Part shown: one piece after another, positions 18,595 through 28,107 of the stretch
Layout: every line of letters starts with the position of its first letter
How positions within the stretch are numbered: position 1 is the stretch's first letter
Assembly: GCA_002293045.1 (NCBI GenBank)
Contig: DBCM01000067.1
Span: forward strand, 1 to 35,441
Length of the DNA stretch: 35,441 nucleotides
Source: Flavobacteriales bacterium UBA958
GTDB taxonomy: Bacteria; Bacteroidota; Bacteroidia; Flavobacteriales_D; Crocinitomicaceae
Reading direction: 5' to 3'
The notes under the pieces: generated by a model
What the model saw: only the letters and a program-made list of their open reading frames with translations
What the model was told of the DNA's origin: nothing
Databases searched by the model: none
Made by a program: the position numbers and the translations under genes

Positions 18595-21205
18595 GCGCTG
18601 ATAACCTAGATTCAAGCAAGGCTAATTTCTGCAAGGCATCTGCCTCTTTTTGGCGCTCTACAGCAACCACTTGTTCAGGAGCCCCCGCAACGAATCGTTC
18701 GTTTGACAATTTCCCTTGAACAGCGGCAAGAAAACCTTTCGTATATTTAATTTCTTCCAAAATTTTTGCGCGTTCGCCTTCAACATCGATTAACTCTCCG
18801 AACGGGATGTAATAGGCTACTCCCTTAACCATAAAACAATGCGCACCGGAAACCTCATCCGCTTGGCGTTTCAGCTCAGATAAATTCCCCATTTTTAGAA
18901 GTACCGCATCCAAGGAATTGGAAGTTGTGGATGCTACCACACACGTCAGCTTAACTTTTTGAGCAATATTCTGTGATTTTCTGAAATTTCGAATACCAGA
19001 AATAATTTCAAACACCTCATTCATCGCTGTTAGTACATTTTCATTCACAGGGGCAACAAGCGGCCAACTGGATATAATGATATCATCCCCCTCGCCGCGT
19101 TCGTTGAGGGTATGCCAGAGTTCTTCCGTAATAAAAGGCATGAATGGATGCAGCATTTGCATCAGTTTTTCAAAGAAAACTTTGGTTTGTTTCAAGGTTT
19201 TTAAATCAATGGGCTGCTCGTATCCAGGCTTAATCATTTCCAAATACCATGAGCAGAAGTCATCCCAAATCAACTTATACGTTTCCATCAAGGCATCTGA
19301 GATCCTAAACTTATCAAAATGGTCATTGATCGCGATTAAACTCTCATTGAGTCTTTCCTGGAACCAAGCAATGGCATGCGTAGAATGCACCGGTTGATCA
19401 AACTCTCTTACCTCCCAACCGGAAACTAATCGGTACGCATTCCAGATTTTATTGGCAAAATTACGCCCCTGTTCACATTGGGAAGTATCGAACGGCAAAT
19501 CATTTCCCGCGGGTGAAGAGATTAAAATCCCCATGCGGACGCCATCTGCACCGAACTGATTAATCAAATCAATGGGGTCAGGAGAATTCCCCAGCGATTT
19601 GGACATTTTACGCCCTAATTTATCGCGTACAATTCCCGTGTAATAGACATTTTTAAACGGGAGGTCTCCCAAGTATTCATATCCTGCAATGATCATTCGA
19701 GCCACCCAAAAGAACATAATTTCAGGGGCCGTCACCAAGTCATTGGTCGGATAATAATACCTGATTTCAGGATTGTTGGGCGAAGTAATCCCATTGAATA
19801 CTGAAATAGGCCACAACCAACTGGAGAACCACGTATCCAATACGTCCTCATCTTGTTTAATGTCGGAAACTGTCTTATCAATACCCATGGATTTAAGCAG
19901 GTCGATGGCTTCATTTGCAGATGCTGCAACTACAAAGTCGTTTGCACCTTCGCCGTAGTACCACGCTGGGATTTGGTGCCCCCACCAAAGCTGTCTGGAA
20001 ATGCACCAATCTTTCACATTTTCCATCCAATGCCGGTAGGTATTCTTGAACTTATCCGGAAAAAATCTAATGTCATCATTCATGACATGATCGAGTGCAG
20101 GTTGTGCCAATTCTTTCATCGACAAAAACCATTGCATGGATAATTTTGGTTCAATTACCGCATTGGTTCGTTCTGAAAAACCTACCTTATTGATGTAGTC
20201 TTCTGTTTTTACCAAGTAACCTTTATCTTGAAGCTCCATAGAAATCCGCTTTCTACATTCAAAGCGATCCACTCCCTCGTAATGTAAGCCGTGGGCATTT
20301 AATGTACCATTTTCATTAAACAAGTCGATGGAAGGTAAATTGAATTTCTTACCAAGCTCGTAATCGTTAATGTCATGTGCAGGTGTTATTTTTAAACATC
20401 CCGTACCAAAAGTTGGGTCGACATATTCATCCGCTATCACCGGTACTTTTCGACCAGAAATTGGAACAATAACCGTTTTTCCCACCGCATGTGCATAGCG
20501 TAAATCATCCGGATGAACGCACACTGCAGTGTCTCCGAGTATGGTTTCGGGCCGGGTTGTTGCGATCGTCAACCAATCGTCTTCGGTACCCTCAATCTTG
20601 TAACGAATATGATATAAGCGAGAATTTACCTCTTTGTATAATACTTCTTCATCGGAAACCGCCGTAAGCGCCTCAGGATCCCAATTCACCATGCGCACCC
20701 CGCGATAAATCTTCCCTTTATTGTGCAGGTCTATGAAGACAGAAATAACGGATTTGGAATACTCGGGATCCATGGTGAAATGCGTTCGCTCCCAGTCACA
20801 GGAGGCCCCCAATTTCTTGAGCTGTTCTAAGATAATACCCCCATGTTTATCCTTCCATTCAAAGGCGTGCTTCAAGAATTCCTCTCGGGTAAGATCAGTT
20901 TTATTGATCCCTTCTAACTTCAGTTTTTGTACCACTTTTGCTTCGGTAGCAATCGAGGCATGATCTGTTCCTGGAACCCAGCATGCATTTTTCCCCAACA
21001 TTCGCGCTCTTCGCACCAACACATCTTGTATGGTATTATTCAGCATGTGCCCCATATGGAGTACGCCGGTAACATTTGGCGGGGGGATTACAACGGTGTA
21101 GGATTCACGCTCATCCGGGATGGAATGAAAGTAGTTTTTAGCTAACCAATAGGAATACCATTTATTTTCTACTTCTCCGGGAACAAATGTTTTGGGGATT
21201 TCCAT
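18587..21205 (-). CDS. valS: Valine--tRNA ligase
   Basis: Class I aminoacyl-tRNA synthetase charging tRNA-Val. It has 872 residues, normal for ValRS. The signature HMGH is at 50-53 ([14 protein letters not shown]) and the KMSKS loop is at about 533-537 ([18 protein letters not shown]). [17 protein letters not shown] marks the CP1 editing domain. The C-terminal coiled-coil tRNA-binding arm ends the protein ([22 protein letters not shown] through the end). It lies about 60 bases after the DUF1573 gene. A near-match promoter box (TATCTTCG on the minus strand at 21221-21228) may give it its own transcript. Confidence 0.97.
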   Translation of the reverse strand: MEIPKTFVPGEVENKWYSYWLAKNYFHSIPDERESYTVVIPPPNVTGVLHMGHMLNNTIQDVLVRRARMLGKNACWVPGTDHASIATEAKVVQKLKLEGINKTDLTREEFLKHAFEWKDKHGGIILEQLKKLGASCDWERTHFTMDPEYSKSVISVFIDLHNKGKIYRGVRMVNWDPEALTAVSDEEVLYKEVNSRLYHIRYKIEGTEDDWLTIATTRPETILGDTAVCVHPDDLRYAHAVGKTVIVPISGRKVPVIADEYVDPTFGTGCLKITPAHDINDYELGKKFNLPSIDLFNENGTLNAHGLHYEGVDRFECRKRISMELQDKGYLVKTEDYINKVGFSERTNAVIEPKLSMQWFLSMKELAQPALDHVMNDDIRFFPDKFKNTYRHWMENVKDWCISRQLWWGHQIPAWYYGEGANDFVVAASANEAIDLLKSMGIDKTVSDIKQDEDVLDTWFSSWLWPISVFNGITSPNNPEIRYYYPTNDLVTAPEIMFFWVARMIIAGYEYLGDLPFKNVYYTGIVRDKLGRKMSKSLGNSPDPIDLINQFGADGVRMGILISSPAGNDLPFDTSQCEQGRNFANKIWNAYRLVSGWEVREFDQPVHSTHAIAWFQERLNESLIAINDHFDKFRISDALMETYKLIWDDFCSWYLEMIKPGYEQPIDLKTLKQTKVFFEKLMQMLHPFMPFITEELWHTLNERGEGDDIIISSWPLVAPVNENVLTAMNEVFEIISGIRNFRKSQNIAQKVKLTCVVASTTSNSLDAVLLKMGNLSELKRQADEVSGAHCFMVKGVAYYIPFGELIDVEGERAKILEEIKYTKGFLAAVQGKLSNERFVAGAPEQVVAVERQKEADALQKLALLESRLSALK

Positions 21206-21265
21206 GACGTTTCTTTGGCGCGAAGATACATATTTTAGCTCAAACAGCTCCGCTCCTTGAACAGT

Positions 21266-21646
21266 CTATTGTTTCTGCGGCAAGACGTTTCCTCGTATGG
21301 TGAGCACCACGGGGGGGGCTTTGTCAGAGGTAACGGTGATGGTTTTAACAAATTCCCCTACACGTTTTGTGTCGTAAGAAACACTAATCGTACCCGACTT
21401 TTTCTTTTTAATAGGGTTTTCAGGCTTCTCTGCTGTCGTGCATCCACAACTGGTTTGAACGTTGGTAATGGTAATGGTTTCACCGGTAGCGTTTGTAAAC
21501 TTAAACTCGAAGAGCTCTTTCGCATCGTAAGGAATGTCTTTACGTTCAATTTCCACCTGATCGAATCTCAATATCTTTTTTGAGGTGGACTGGGCCGAGA
21601 TAGCAGTACTAATTAGTAGGAGGGAAAATAAAAAAAATGATTTCAT
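21266..21646 (-). CDS. DUF1573 exported protein
   Basis: A 126-residue exported protein with signal peptide MKSFFLFSLLLISTAISAQ and a single DUF1573 immunoglobulin-like domain. It carries the family hallmark VQTSCGCTTAEKP at about 63-75. DUF1573 proteins are abundant in Bacteroidota envelopes and have no defined biochemical role; their fold resembles ASH/Ig domains that bind other proteins. It lies between the Nudix gene and valS on the same strand, with a matching promoter box at 21661-21668. The function of this copy is unknown. Confidence 0.9.
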   Translation of the reverse strand: MKSFFLFSLLLISTAISAQSTSKKILRFDQVEIERKDIPYDAKELFEFKFTNATGETITITNVQTSCGCTTAEKPENPIKKKKSGTISVSYDTKRVGEFVKTITVTSDKAPPVVLTIRGNVLPQKQ

Positions 21647-21660
21647 GTGCGAGCTTTTAA

Positions 21661-21668
21661 CAAATTTA
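21661..21668 (-). promoter_or_regulatory. Promoter -7 box ahead of DUF1573 gene
   Basis: The minus strand reads TAAATTTG, an exact TAnnTTTG match, with a leader of about 11 bases to the ATG at 21646. Confidence 0.5.
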
Positions 21669-21695
21669 AGAGAATAGTAACAATCTTCCTCATAA

Positions 21696-22289
21696 TTACC
21701 TTTGATTTTTAATTTCTTGCCAAAGCCATTGAATCATGGGATAAGAATCGGCAAGGCATTGTTCTGCAGTGGAGAAATCTACAAAAGCCACCTTGGTAAT
21801 CCCTTCTTTCGTTTGTGGTTTGAGTTGGTAGTTCGGTTCGGCAGACATCATAAACCACGAAGTTTCTTTGAGAACGATTTTACCTTTCAATGGGTAAAGG
21901 TGATGAGTAATGATTGGGGTAAGAGACTGCACCGTTAAATCCAATTGGCCACACTCCTCTACTACTTCTCTCAAGGCTGCCTGCATTGGGTATTCATCGC
22001 CATCAATCCATCCTTTCGGGAGATCCCAAACCTTGTTTTTTAGAATTAACAGAAGCTTGTTTTCAGAAAAAACGATGCCCCCCGCCGCCTTAATCGTTCG
22101 GAACTGGGCCTTAAATGCTGTAAATGATGTTTGAATACAAAGTTGGTTATTCGCTTGAGCATGAATAGCTTTCCACCACTTCATGGAAGGACGAACGGAA
22201 TCGCCCGTAACTATTTCACAGTCTTGCTGTTCATAACTACCAAGGAAAAGTTTCATTTTCTCAGTAAAAACGATATAATTTTGTACCAT
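21696..22289 (-). CDS. Nudix hydrolase-family protein
   Basis: A 197-residue protein with an intact Nudix box. In the segment starting at PKGWIDGDEYPMQ, the G-x5-E-x7-REVVEECG pattern covers about residues 93-114, so pyrophosphohydrolase activity on a nucleoside-diphosphate-type substrate is likely. The first 60 or so residues form a separate N-terminal extension. I keep the long start (ATG at 22287-22289, MVQNYIVFTEK). From memory, Flavobacteriia homologues next to pyrE begin with a similar Y-x-V-F-x-x-x-x-x-L-x-L pattern. A second ATG at 22256 is the alternative. The long start codon overlaps the pyrE start codon on the opposite strand. The substrate is unknown. Confidence 0.88.
   Translation of the reverse strand: MVQNYIVFTEKMKLFLGSYEQQDCEIVTGDSVRPSMKWWKAIHAQANNQLCIQTSFTAFKAQFRTIKAAGGIVFSENKLLLILKNKVWDLPKGWIDGDEYPMQAALREVVEECGQLDLTVQSLTPIITHHLYPLKGKIVLKETSWFMMSAEPNYQLKPQTKEGITKVAFVDFSTAEQCLADSYPMIQWLWQEIKNQR
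22276..22283 (+). promoter_or_regulatory. Promoter -7 box ahead of pyrE
   Basis: This reads TAATTTTG, an exact TAnnTTTG match ending four bases before the pyrE ATG at 22288. Predicted transcription starts at about 22287, so pyrE mRNA should be leaderless. The box lies inside the coding region of the divergent Nudix gene. Confidence 0.6.
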
Positions 22290-22932
22290 GGTTTATGACA
22301 AAGATAGCGCATTGCGCATTGCGGGAGAATTATTACGAATCAAAGCAGTGAAACTTCAGCCGCAGGAACCATTTACGTGGGCATCTGGATGGAAATCTCC
22401 AATTTACTGCGACAATCGAAAAACACTTTCATTTCCTACGGTGAGAACATACATTCGCCAGCGTTTTGCAGAAATCGTGGACAAGGAATTTGGTAAACCG
22501 GATGTAATCGCTGGAATTGCCACGGGAGGAATCCCACAAGGAGTTTTGGTGGCGCAAGAATTAGGGTTGCCTTTCATATACGTGCGCAGTAATGTAAAAG
22601 ACCACGGACTTGGGAATTTAATTGAAGGAACCTATGAAGCAGGTCAGAATGTTGTGGTGGTGGAAGACCTCATTTCAACGGGTGGAAGCAGTTTGCAAGG
22701 GGTGCAGGCCTTAAAGGATGCGGGCATGAAAGTCAAAGGGCTTGTTGCTATTTTCTCCTATGGATTTCATACGGCAAAGGAAGCGTTTGATCAGGCAGAG
22801 GTTCCATTTATTGTTTTATCGGATTATGACCATTTGATTGAGCAAGCTGTGAACTTAGAATACATTAAAGAAGAAGAATTAGATCAACTAAAAAAATGGA
22901 GAGAAATCCCCTCTGATTGGACTCCATCTTGA
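22288..22932 (+). CDS. pyrE: Orotate phosphoribosyltransferase
   Basis: Converts orotate + PRPP to orotidine 5'-phosphate in pyrimidine synthesis. It has 214 residues. The N-terminus (LLRIKAVKLQPQEPFTWASG) and KSPIYCDNRKTLSFP are the conserved orotate-binding half. VVVVEDLISTGGSS at 122-135 is the PRPP-binding loop. The start agrees with the conserved N-terminus of Bacteroidota PyrE. Its ATG overlaps the divergent Nudix start by two bases. The SRPBCC-like gene follows after three bases, so the two are co-transcribed. Confidence 0.97.
   Translation: MVYDKDSALRIAGELLRIKAVKLQPQEPFTWASGWKSPIYCDNRKTLSFPTVRTYIRQRFAEIVDKEFGKPDVIAGIATGGIPQGVLVAQELGLPFIYVRSNVKDHGLGNLIEGTYEAGQNVVVVEDLISTGGSSLQGVQALKDAGMKVKGLVAIFSYGFHTAKEAFDQAEVPFIVLSDYDHLIEQAVNLEYIKEEELDQLKKWREIPSDWTPS
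22299..22306 (-). promoter_or_regulatory. Promoter -7 box for the Nudix gene, inside pyrE
   Basis: The minus strand reads TATCTTTG, an exact TAnnTTTG match lying within pyrE codons 4-7. The predicted transcript begins about 22295, six bases ahead of the long Nudix start, and would overlap the start of the pyrE transcript. Confidence 0.5.
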
Positions 22933-22935
22933 CGC

Positions 22936-23331
22936 ATGCACATTCTTAGTGATTCCTTTACGGTTAATTCAACATGCGATGCCATTTTAGGCTATCTATC
23001 CTCACCATCAAATCTCGAAAAAATCCTTCCTTCAGAACGTATTCACGCCTTCGAAGCAGACCAAACCCAATGCAGCTTTAAAATTCAAGGGGGCATCACC
23101 ATTAGCCTTGCGTTTGTGTCACGATCCGAGGCTGGAGTAACGTATAAAAGTGGCCAACAAAGTCCATTTCCCTTTGAATTAAAGATCGACGTAGTACCTT
23201 TCGAAAATAAATGTACCGGAAGGCTTGAATTTCAGGGAGAAACATCTCCATTTATAGCAATGATGGCCAAAGGACCTCTGACCGCTTTGTTTAATGACAT
23301 GGGGAAAAACCTTGTGAGTGAATTTAGATAA
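22936..23331 (+). CDS. SRPBCC/START-like domain protein
   Basis: A 131-residue protein without a signal peptide or membrane segment. The pattern of a beta strand, two short helices, alternating strands and a long C-terminal helix (FIAMMAKGPLTALFNDMGKNLV) fits the SRPBCC hydrophobic-ligand fold. The opening SDSFTVNSTCDAILGYLSSPSNLEKILP resembles the common start of that family. I cannot name a ligand. It follows pyrE by three bases and its stop overlaps the stop of convergent birA by eight bases. The position between pyrE and birA is, as I recall, conserved in Flavobacteriia. Confidence 0.75.
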   Translation: MHILSDSFTVNSTCDAILGYLSSPSNLEKILPSERIHAFEADQTQCSFKIQGGITISLAFVSRSEAGVTYKSGQQSPFPFELKIDVVPFENKCTGRLEFQGETSPFIAMMAKGPLTALFNDMGKNLVSEFR

Positions 23332-24052
23332 GCCACTGGATTTCACCGTGCTTCAGCACAACTTCTTCCTCCTCCGTTTTTAGGACTAAATGTCCCAAAT
23401 CATCCACTCCTTGAATTGTTGCACTCACCTGACTGCCTCGAATTACAAAGGAATGAAGTTCATTTCGTCGAAACAAACGTTCTTCATAACGTGCCTTCAA
23501 GGAATGGGAAACATCACACAAGGCATGATTTGTCGCGAGCGAATCGCAAATGGTCCACAAAAAATCTTCCAATGGCACATGCTTTTTGGTGCATAATTTC
23601 ATAGAGGTGGCGTTTAATTCGGGAAAAAGCTCTTGATTCAAATTAATCCCAACGCCAATGACCGCGGAATTAATGAATGATCCCTGATTGTTGGTTTCAA
23701 TGAGTATCCCTCCAATCTTCGACTCTTCTACAAAAAGATCATTTGGCCATTTAATGCGCGCATGTATGCCATATCGGTGCAAGGCATCAACAAGGCTAAG
23801 TGCGAACCACCAATTGAGCGTAATTCCCTCTAACAATGCCAAATTGGCAGGATAGTAGATGAATGAGGCGCATAAATTCATCCCGGGGGCAGAATGCCAT
23901 GAATTTCCGCGTTGACCACGCCCGTTTGTTTGAAAATCTGCCAATACTACTGCTCCTTGTTCCGCAATTCCCTTACTGATGAGATTGGCTGCATAATTGT
24001 TAGTAGAATCTACGGATTCAAGTTTGAATACCTGTTTACCAAATTTTAGCAT
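23324..24052 (-). CDS. birA: Biotin--[acetyl-CoA-carboxylase] ligase
   Basis: Activates biotin with ATP and attaches it to a lysine of the acetyl-CoA carboxylase carrier protein. It has 242 residues and begins almost directly with the catalytic domain (LESVDSTNNYAANL), so it lacks the N-terminal winged helix and cannot be a BirA-type repressor. The biotin-binding motif GRGQRGNSW is at 44-52, and IKWPNDLFVEESKIGGILIE is at about 100-119, with the conserved Lys112. A C-terminal SH3-like part follows (HSFVIRGSQVSATIQGVDDLG). It is divergent from rsfS, with a clear promoter box in the 77-base gap. Confidence 0.95.
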   Translation of the reverse strand: MLKFGKQVFKLESVDSTNNYAANLISKGIAEQGAVVLADFQTNGRGQRGNSWHSAPGMNLCASFIYYPANLALLEGITLNWWFALSLVDALHRYGIHARIKWPNDLFVEESKIGGILIETNNQGSFINSAVIGVGINLNQELFPELNATSMKLCTKKHVPLEDFLWTICDSLATNHALCDVSHSLKARYEERLFRRNELHSFVIRGSQVSATIQGVDDLGHLVLKTEEEEVVLKHGEIQWLI

Positions 24053-24078
24053 AATTTATTGCCGCAGGGTGTAAAAAC

Positions 24079-24086
24079 CAAAGGTA
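24079..24086 (-). promoter_or_regulatory. Promoter -7 box ahead of birA
   Basis: The minus strand reads TACCTTTG, an exact TAnnTTTG match, with a leader of about 23 bases to the birA ATG. Confidence 0.6.
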
Positions 24087-24103
24087 TATTTAAATTAATG
24101 AAT

Positions 24104-24111
24104 TAGTTTTG
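24104..24111 (+). promoter_or_regulatory. Promoter -7 box ahead of rsfS
   Basis: This reads TAGTTTTG, an exact TAnnTTTG match, with a leader of about 15 bases to the rsfS ATG. It probably drives rsfS-ftsH-cdsA-psd. Confidence 0.6.
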
Positions 24112-24129
24112 CACCTTGTATAAAAATTA

Positions 24130-24510
24130 ATGGCAAAGAAGAAAAAAGAATTATCGCATTCAGAAATACTAAGCAATTGTATTGTTGAAGGAATGCAAGA
24201 AAACAAAGCAAAGGATATTGTTGTTATAGACTTGAGGGCCCTAAGTTCCGCTGTCTGTGATTTTTTTGTGATCTGTTCTGGTGAATCAAGTACCCAGGTG
24301 GACGGTATCACGAATGCCATTACACGATTCACCCGTAAAACCATGAAGGAAAAACCTTGGCATACGGAAGGTCAACGAAACAGCGAATGGGTCTTGTTAG
24401 ATTATGTGGATGTCGTTGCGCATGTTTTTTACAAAGATGCAAGAGGCTTTTATGAAATCGAAGATTTGTGGGCAGACGGTATACGTACAGACATCCCTAA
24501 CTTAAATTAA
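24130..24510 (+). CDS. rsfS: Ribosome silencing factor RsfS (Iojap family)
   Basis: A 126-residue protein that binds L14 on the 50S subunit and blocks subunit joining when nutrients are scarce. The family core is clear: VVIDLRALSSAVCDFFVICSGESSTQVDGI, followed by WVLLDYVDVVAHVFYKDARGFYEIEDLWADG. It has a lysine-rich start (MAKKKKELSHSE). It is the first gene of a plus-strand unit, five bases ahead of ftsH. The rsfS-ftsH pairing is, as I recall, conserved across Bacteroidota. Confidence 0.96.
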   Translation: MAKKKKELSHSEILSNCIVEGMQENKAKDIVVIDLRALSSAVCDFFVICSGESSTQVDGITNAITRFTRKTMKEKPWHTEGQRNSEWVLLDYVDVVAHVFYKDARGFYEIEDLWADGIRTDIPNLN

Positions 24511-24515
24511 GAAGT

Positions 24516-26582
24516 ATGTCAGAAGATAAAAAGAAGAGCGGTTTTTCGGTGTATTGGATCTACGCCCTAGCCGGTGTTGGGTTCATCGCGATTCAATTAT
24601 TTTACAGTGCAGAATCTCGAATTACAATCGATCGAAAACAAACGCTCTTTGAACTCGTAGATTCCAGCGGTGTTGAAAAAATTACCATCATCAATGACCA
24701 ACGCGCCAACTTCCAACTGAATGGAAGAGGCATCGAATTGGTTAAAACCTTCAAAAAAGGGGAGTTTCCAAAGATATGGAAACAGCTGAAAAAGGAGCCT
24801 TCCATCGAAAAACAAAAAAAGACGGAAATCGTACTTGAGAGCATTGGTGATTTAGGCAATTTTGAAAACAGCTTAGAAAAGGAGCGCGGATTTGAATGTG
24901 CAAGAGATACCGAAACCGATTATTTCGGTACCATCCTAGCCTATTTATTACCCTTTGGAATCATTTTCTTGATTTGGTTTTTTGTCATGAGAAGAATGAC
25001 AGGTGGTGGTGGCTCTGGTGGCGGAGGAGGTCAAATCTTCAATATTGGCAAATCTAAGGCTCAATTATACGATAAAGGCAAATCAACGAATGTTACGTTC
25101 AAAGATGTGGCAGGACTTCAAGGTGCAAAAGAGGAAATTGTAGAAATTGTAGAGTTCCTTAAAAATCCAAAAAAATATACCGATATCGGTGCAAAAATAC
25201 CCAAAGGTGCACTCTTAGTAGGGCCTCCAGGGACCGGTAAAACGTTGTTAGCAAAAGCAGTAGCTGGCGAAGCCAAGGTTCCATTCTTTTCACTGTCCGG
25301 TTCGGATTTTGTAGAAATGTTTGTAGGTGTTGGGGCGTCACGTGTTCGCGACCTTTTCAGACAAGCCAAGGAAAAAGCGCCGTCTATCATCTTCATTGAC
25401 GAAATTGATGCCATTGGGCGTGCCCGAGGAAAGAACAACGGGTTTAACTCAAATGACGAACGAGAAAACACCTTAAACCAATTACTCACTGAAATGGATG
25501 GTTTCGGAACCAACAGCGGGGTAATTATTCTTGCGGCAACCAACAGAGCGGATGTATTAGACAGCGCATTAATGCGCGCAGGTCGCTTTGACCGACAGAT
25601 CTATGTAGACATGCCGGATATAAACGAACGAAAAGAAATTTTCCAAGTTCATTTAAAACCTTTAAAATTAGAAGAAGGCTTGGATATTGATTTCTTAGCC
25701 AAACAAACTCCAGGATTTAGCGGAGCAGACATCGCAAACCTGTGCAACGAAGCAGCGCTTATTGCTGCCAGAAAAGAAAAGAAGAAGGTTGCAAAACAAG
25801 ACTTCCTTGACGCGGTGGATCGTATTGTGGGAGGATTGGAAAAGAAGAACAAGATCATCACTAAAGACGAAAAGAAAACAATTGCCATACATGAGGCGGG
25901 TCATGCCACCATTTCTTGGCTCTTGGAATATGCCAACCCTCTCGTAAAGGTTACGATCGTTCCTCGTGGACAATCTTTAGGTGCTGCGTGGTATTTGCCG
26001 GAAGAGCGAAGCATTACGACCACCGAACAGTTATTGGATCAAATGTGTTCAGCCTTGGCTGGACGAGCAGCGGAAGAGTTAGTGTTTTCAAAAATCAGTA
26101 CTGGAGCATTAAGTGATTTAGAAAAAGTAACGAAGCAAGCATATGCCATGGTTTCAATCTATGGCTTAAACAAGCGTGTAGGGAATGTTTCATTTTATGA
26201 CTCTCAGGGCAGAGATGCCTTTACCAAGCCTTACTCCGATGATACGGCAAAGGTCATTGACCAAGAAGTATCTATGCTCATTGAAAGTCAATACCAACGG
26301 GCATTAAAAATACTTGGCGAACACCGAGATAAGTTAGAAGCATTAGCGGAGAAACTCTTAGTTGACGAGGTTATCTTTAAAGAAAATCTCGAAGAAATTT
26401 TCGGAAAACGTCAGTGGGAACCGGCGGAAATCGTAGAGGAAAGCCAACCAGCGGTGGAGGCTCCTGAAGATGCTGCACCAACTCCAGAAGACACGAACAC
26501 GGACGCAACCCCGAATAGCAGTACCGAAGATCCGTCTGAGGATTCCGAGTCAACAACCGATGAAGCGCCGAGTGACCAATAG
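24516..26582 (+). CDS. ftsH: ATP-dependent zinc metalloprotease FtsH
   Basis: A membrane-anchored AAA+ protease of 688 residues that degrades misfolded membrane proteins and regulatory proteins. TM1 is at about 12-29. A periplasmic FtsH-extracellular domain follows, then TM2 at about 139-160 and a Gly-rich linker. Walker A ([13 protein letters not shown]) is at about 236, Walker B is [11 protein letters not shown], and the zinc motif HEAGH is at 459-463. The C-terminal 50 residues are acidic and rich in Pro, Thr, Ser and Glu, and look disordered. The gene follows rsfS by five bases and precedes cdsA by 12, so it is in an operon. Confidence 0.97.
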   Translation: MSEDKKKSGFSVYWIYALAGVGFIAIQLFYSAESRITIDRKQTLFELVDSSGVEKITIINDQRANFQLNGRGIELVKTFKKGEFPKIWKQLKKEPSIEKQKKTEIVLESIGDLGNFENSLEKERGFECARDTETDYFGTILAYLLPFGIIFLIWFFVMRRMTGGGGSGGGGGQIFNIGKSKAQLYDKGKSTNVTFKDVAGLQGAKEEIVEIVEFLKNPKKYTDIGAKIPKGALLVGPPGTGKTLLAKAVAGEAKVPFFSLSGSDFVEMFVGVGASRVRDLFRQAKEKAPSIIFIDEIDAIGRARGKNNGFNSNDERENTLNQLLTEMDGFGTNSGVIILAATNRADVLDSALMRAGRFDRQIYVDMPDINERKEIFQVHLKPLKLEEGLDIDFLAKQTPGFSGADIANLCNEAALIAARKEKKKVAKQDFLDAVDRIVGGLEKKNKIITKDEKKTIAIHEAGHATISWLLEYANPLVKVTIVPRGQSLGAAWYLPEERSITTTEQLLDQMCSALAGRAAEELVFSKISTGALSDLEKVTKQAYAMVSIYGLNKRVGNVSFYDSQGRDAFTKPYSDDTAKVIDQEVSMLIESQYQRALKILGEHRDKLEALAEKLLVDEVIFKENLEEIFGKRQWEPAEIVEESQPAVEAPEDAAPTPEDTNTDATPNSSTEDPSEDSESTTDEAPSDQ

Positions 26583-26594
26583 GGTTTAATCCGT

Positions 26595-27410
26595 ATGAGC
26601 AACTTAGGCCTACGAATCATCACTGGAGCCATCCTCGGAATATTAATCCTAGGGTCGGTGTTAGCAGGACCTTGGATTCAGGGAGTTGTTTTCAGTGCGT
26701 TTATGATCGTTGGATTGCTGGAGTTCTATCGCATGTGTGACCGTCTTTCGTTCATTCATGTTTCAAAAGAAATGGGCGTATTCATAGGGATTTTCATCTA
26801 TGTATTACTGTTGGGTATGAGCATTGAACTGCTCCCAATTATTTCTGTAACAGTGATATTTCCGTTGTTTTTTAGTCTAATACTCGTTGAACTCTGGAAG
26901 AAACATCCACAACCCTTACTCAACATTGCCGTGTTGGTATTGGGAATTATTTACGTGGTTATACCCTTCTATTTAAGCATTGATTTAAACCTGAGAAACA
27001 ACCAATACTTACCAAACGTGGCGGGAATGCTGCTTTTAATTTGGACCAACGACACCATGGCTTATTTCGTTGGAAAAAAATGGGGGAAACATAAATTATT
27101 CGAACGAATATCACCGAAAAAAACCTGGGAAGGTACTGTTGGAGGACTGCTATTTACCTTACTTTTAGGGTTTATCATCGGGACCTACATCAACCAAGGA
27201 TTAACATTATTCTGGGTTATTTCAGCGGTAATTATCGGTCCTGGAGCACTGTTCGGTGATTTATTGGAATCCTTGTTTAAACGAAGCCTTCAAATCAAGG
27301 ACAGCGGAAGTATTTTGCCCGGTCATGGTGGCGTTTTAGACCGCTTTGATGCAGCACTGTTCAGCATCCCTTTCTTTTATTGTTGGTACATGCTCTATTT
27401 TTATTGGTAA
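26595..27410 (+). CDS. cdsA: Phosphatidate cytidylyltransferase
   Basis: Makes CDP-diacylglycerol from phosphatidate and CTP, the branch point of phospholipid synthesis. It is a 271-residue polytopic membrane protein with about seven or eight hydrophobic segments. The CDS signature near the C-terminus is complete: SLFKRSLQIKDSGSILPGHG followed by GVLDRFDAALF. SPKKTWEGTVGG is also family-typical. It sits between ftsH and psd, nine bases ahead of psd, so CDP-DAG synthesis and the PE-forming step are co-expressed. No pssA is in the window. Confidence 0.96.
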   Translation: MSNLGLRIITGAILGILILGSVLAGPWIQGVVFSAFMIVGLLEFYRMCDRLSFIHVSKEMGVFIGIFIYVLLLGMSIELLPIISVTVIFPLFFSLILVELWKKHPQPLLNIAVLVLGIIYVVIPFYLSIDLNLRNNQYLPNVAGMLLLIWTNDTMAYFVGKKWGKHKLFERISPKKTWEGTVGGLLFTLLLGFIIGTYINQGLTLFWVISAVIIGPGALFGDLLESLFKRSLQIKDSGSILPGHGGVLDRFDAALFSIPFFYCWYMLYFYW

Positions 27411-27419
27411 ATTTACCCC

Positions 27420-28079
27420 ATGAGATTTCATAAAGAAGGACATGTTATCATGACCATAGCCACCCTTATTACGGGTGCGTTGATTGCCGCAATTTGGGTT
27501 TTACTTGGGACTTCGATTGTTTGGCTTAGTATATTTTTAGCGCTAATTCCGCTGGTTTTTTTAATCTTGGTAGTGCAATTTTTTCGTGTGCCGAATCGAA
27601 AAATAGCAGGGAATTCATCCGAAGTAATATGTCCGGCTGATGGAAAAGTTGTTGTGATAGAACGTGTATTTGAACCGGAATTCATCCAAGAAGAATGCAT
27701 ACAAATTTCCATTTTCATGTCTCCTTTAAACGTGCATGCGAATTATGCTCCGATTGCGGGGCGCGTGGTATACACCAAACATCATCAAGGGAGTTACTTA
27801 GTAGCTTGGCATCCTAAAAGTTCAACAGAAAATGAGCGATCTACGCTGGTACTGGAAACGGATACAAAAAAACAGGTATTAGTTCGGCAAATAGCCGGCG
27901 CTGTTGCCCGCAGAATTTGCTTCTATGCTCGCCAAGATTACGCCTATCAAAAGGGTGAGGAATTTGGATTTATCAAATTTGGATCGCGCGTTGACGTTTT
28001 TATACCCTTAGATGCTCAGATTCAGGTGCACATCGGTCAAAAGGTTAAAAATCGTGAAGATATTCTTGCAATCATTTAA
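27420..28079 (+). CDS. psd: Phosphatidylserine decarboxylase family protein
   Basis: Makes phosphatidylethanolamine from phosphatidylserine. This is the short (219-residue) type of proenzyme that self-cleaves at a Gly-Ser pair to form the pyruvoyl group. Here the pair is Gly188-Ser189 in IKFGSRVDVFIPL. Conserved MSPLNVHANYAPIAGRV and the QIAGAVARRI segment are present. Two N-terminal hydrophobic stretches (about 9-30 and 33-54) anchor it. It follows cdsA by nine bases. The short form is also seen in archaetidylserine decarboxylases, but the cdsA context in a bacterium favours PSD. Confidence 0.93.
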   Translation: MRFHKEGHVIMTIATLITGALIAAIWVLLGTSIVWLSIFLALIPLVFLILVVQFFRVPNRKIAGNSSEVICPADGKVVVIERVFEPEFIQEECIQISIFMSPLNVHANYAPIAGRVVYTKHHQGSYLVAWHPKSSTENERSTLVLETDTKKQVLVRQIAGAVARRICFYARQDYAYQKGEEFGFIKFGSRVDVFIPLDAQIQVHIGQKVKNREDILAII

Positions 28080-28107
28080 TTTCATTACTTTTAAAAAAAA
28101 ATATACC

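Noticed and set aside
22256..22289. Internal ATG 22256 as the Nudix start
   Set aside because: The longer N-terminus resembles, from memory, homologues beside pyrE and sits a few bases after a perfect promoter box; the shorter start is kept only as an alternative.
25118..25543. 141-codon open frame antisense to ftsH
   Set aside because: It is opposite the AAA domain of ftsH, is low-complexity and has no own signals.
28012..28107. Longer upstream extension of the small Lys/Cys protein starting inside psd
   Set aside because: The ATG at 28108 gives a proper signal peptide; the extension would bury it and overlap psd coding.
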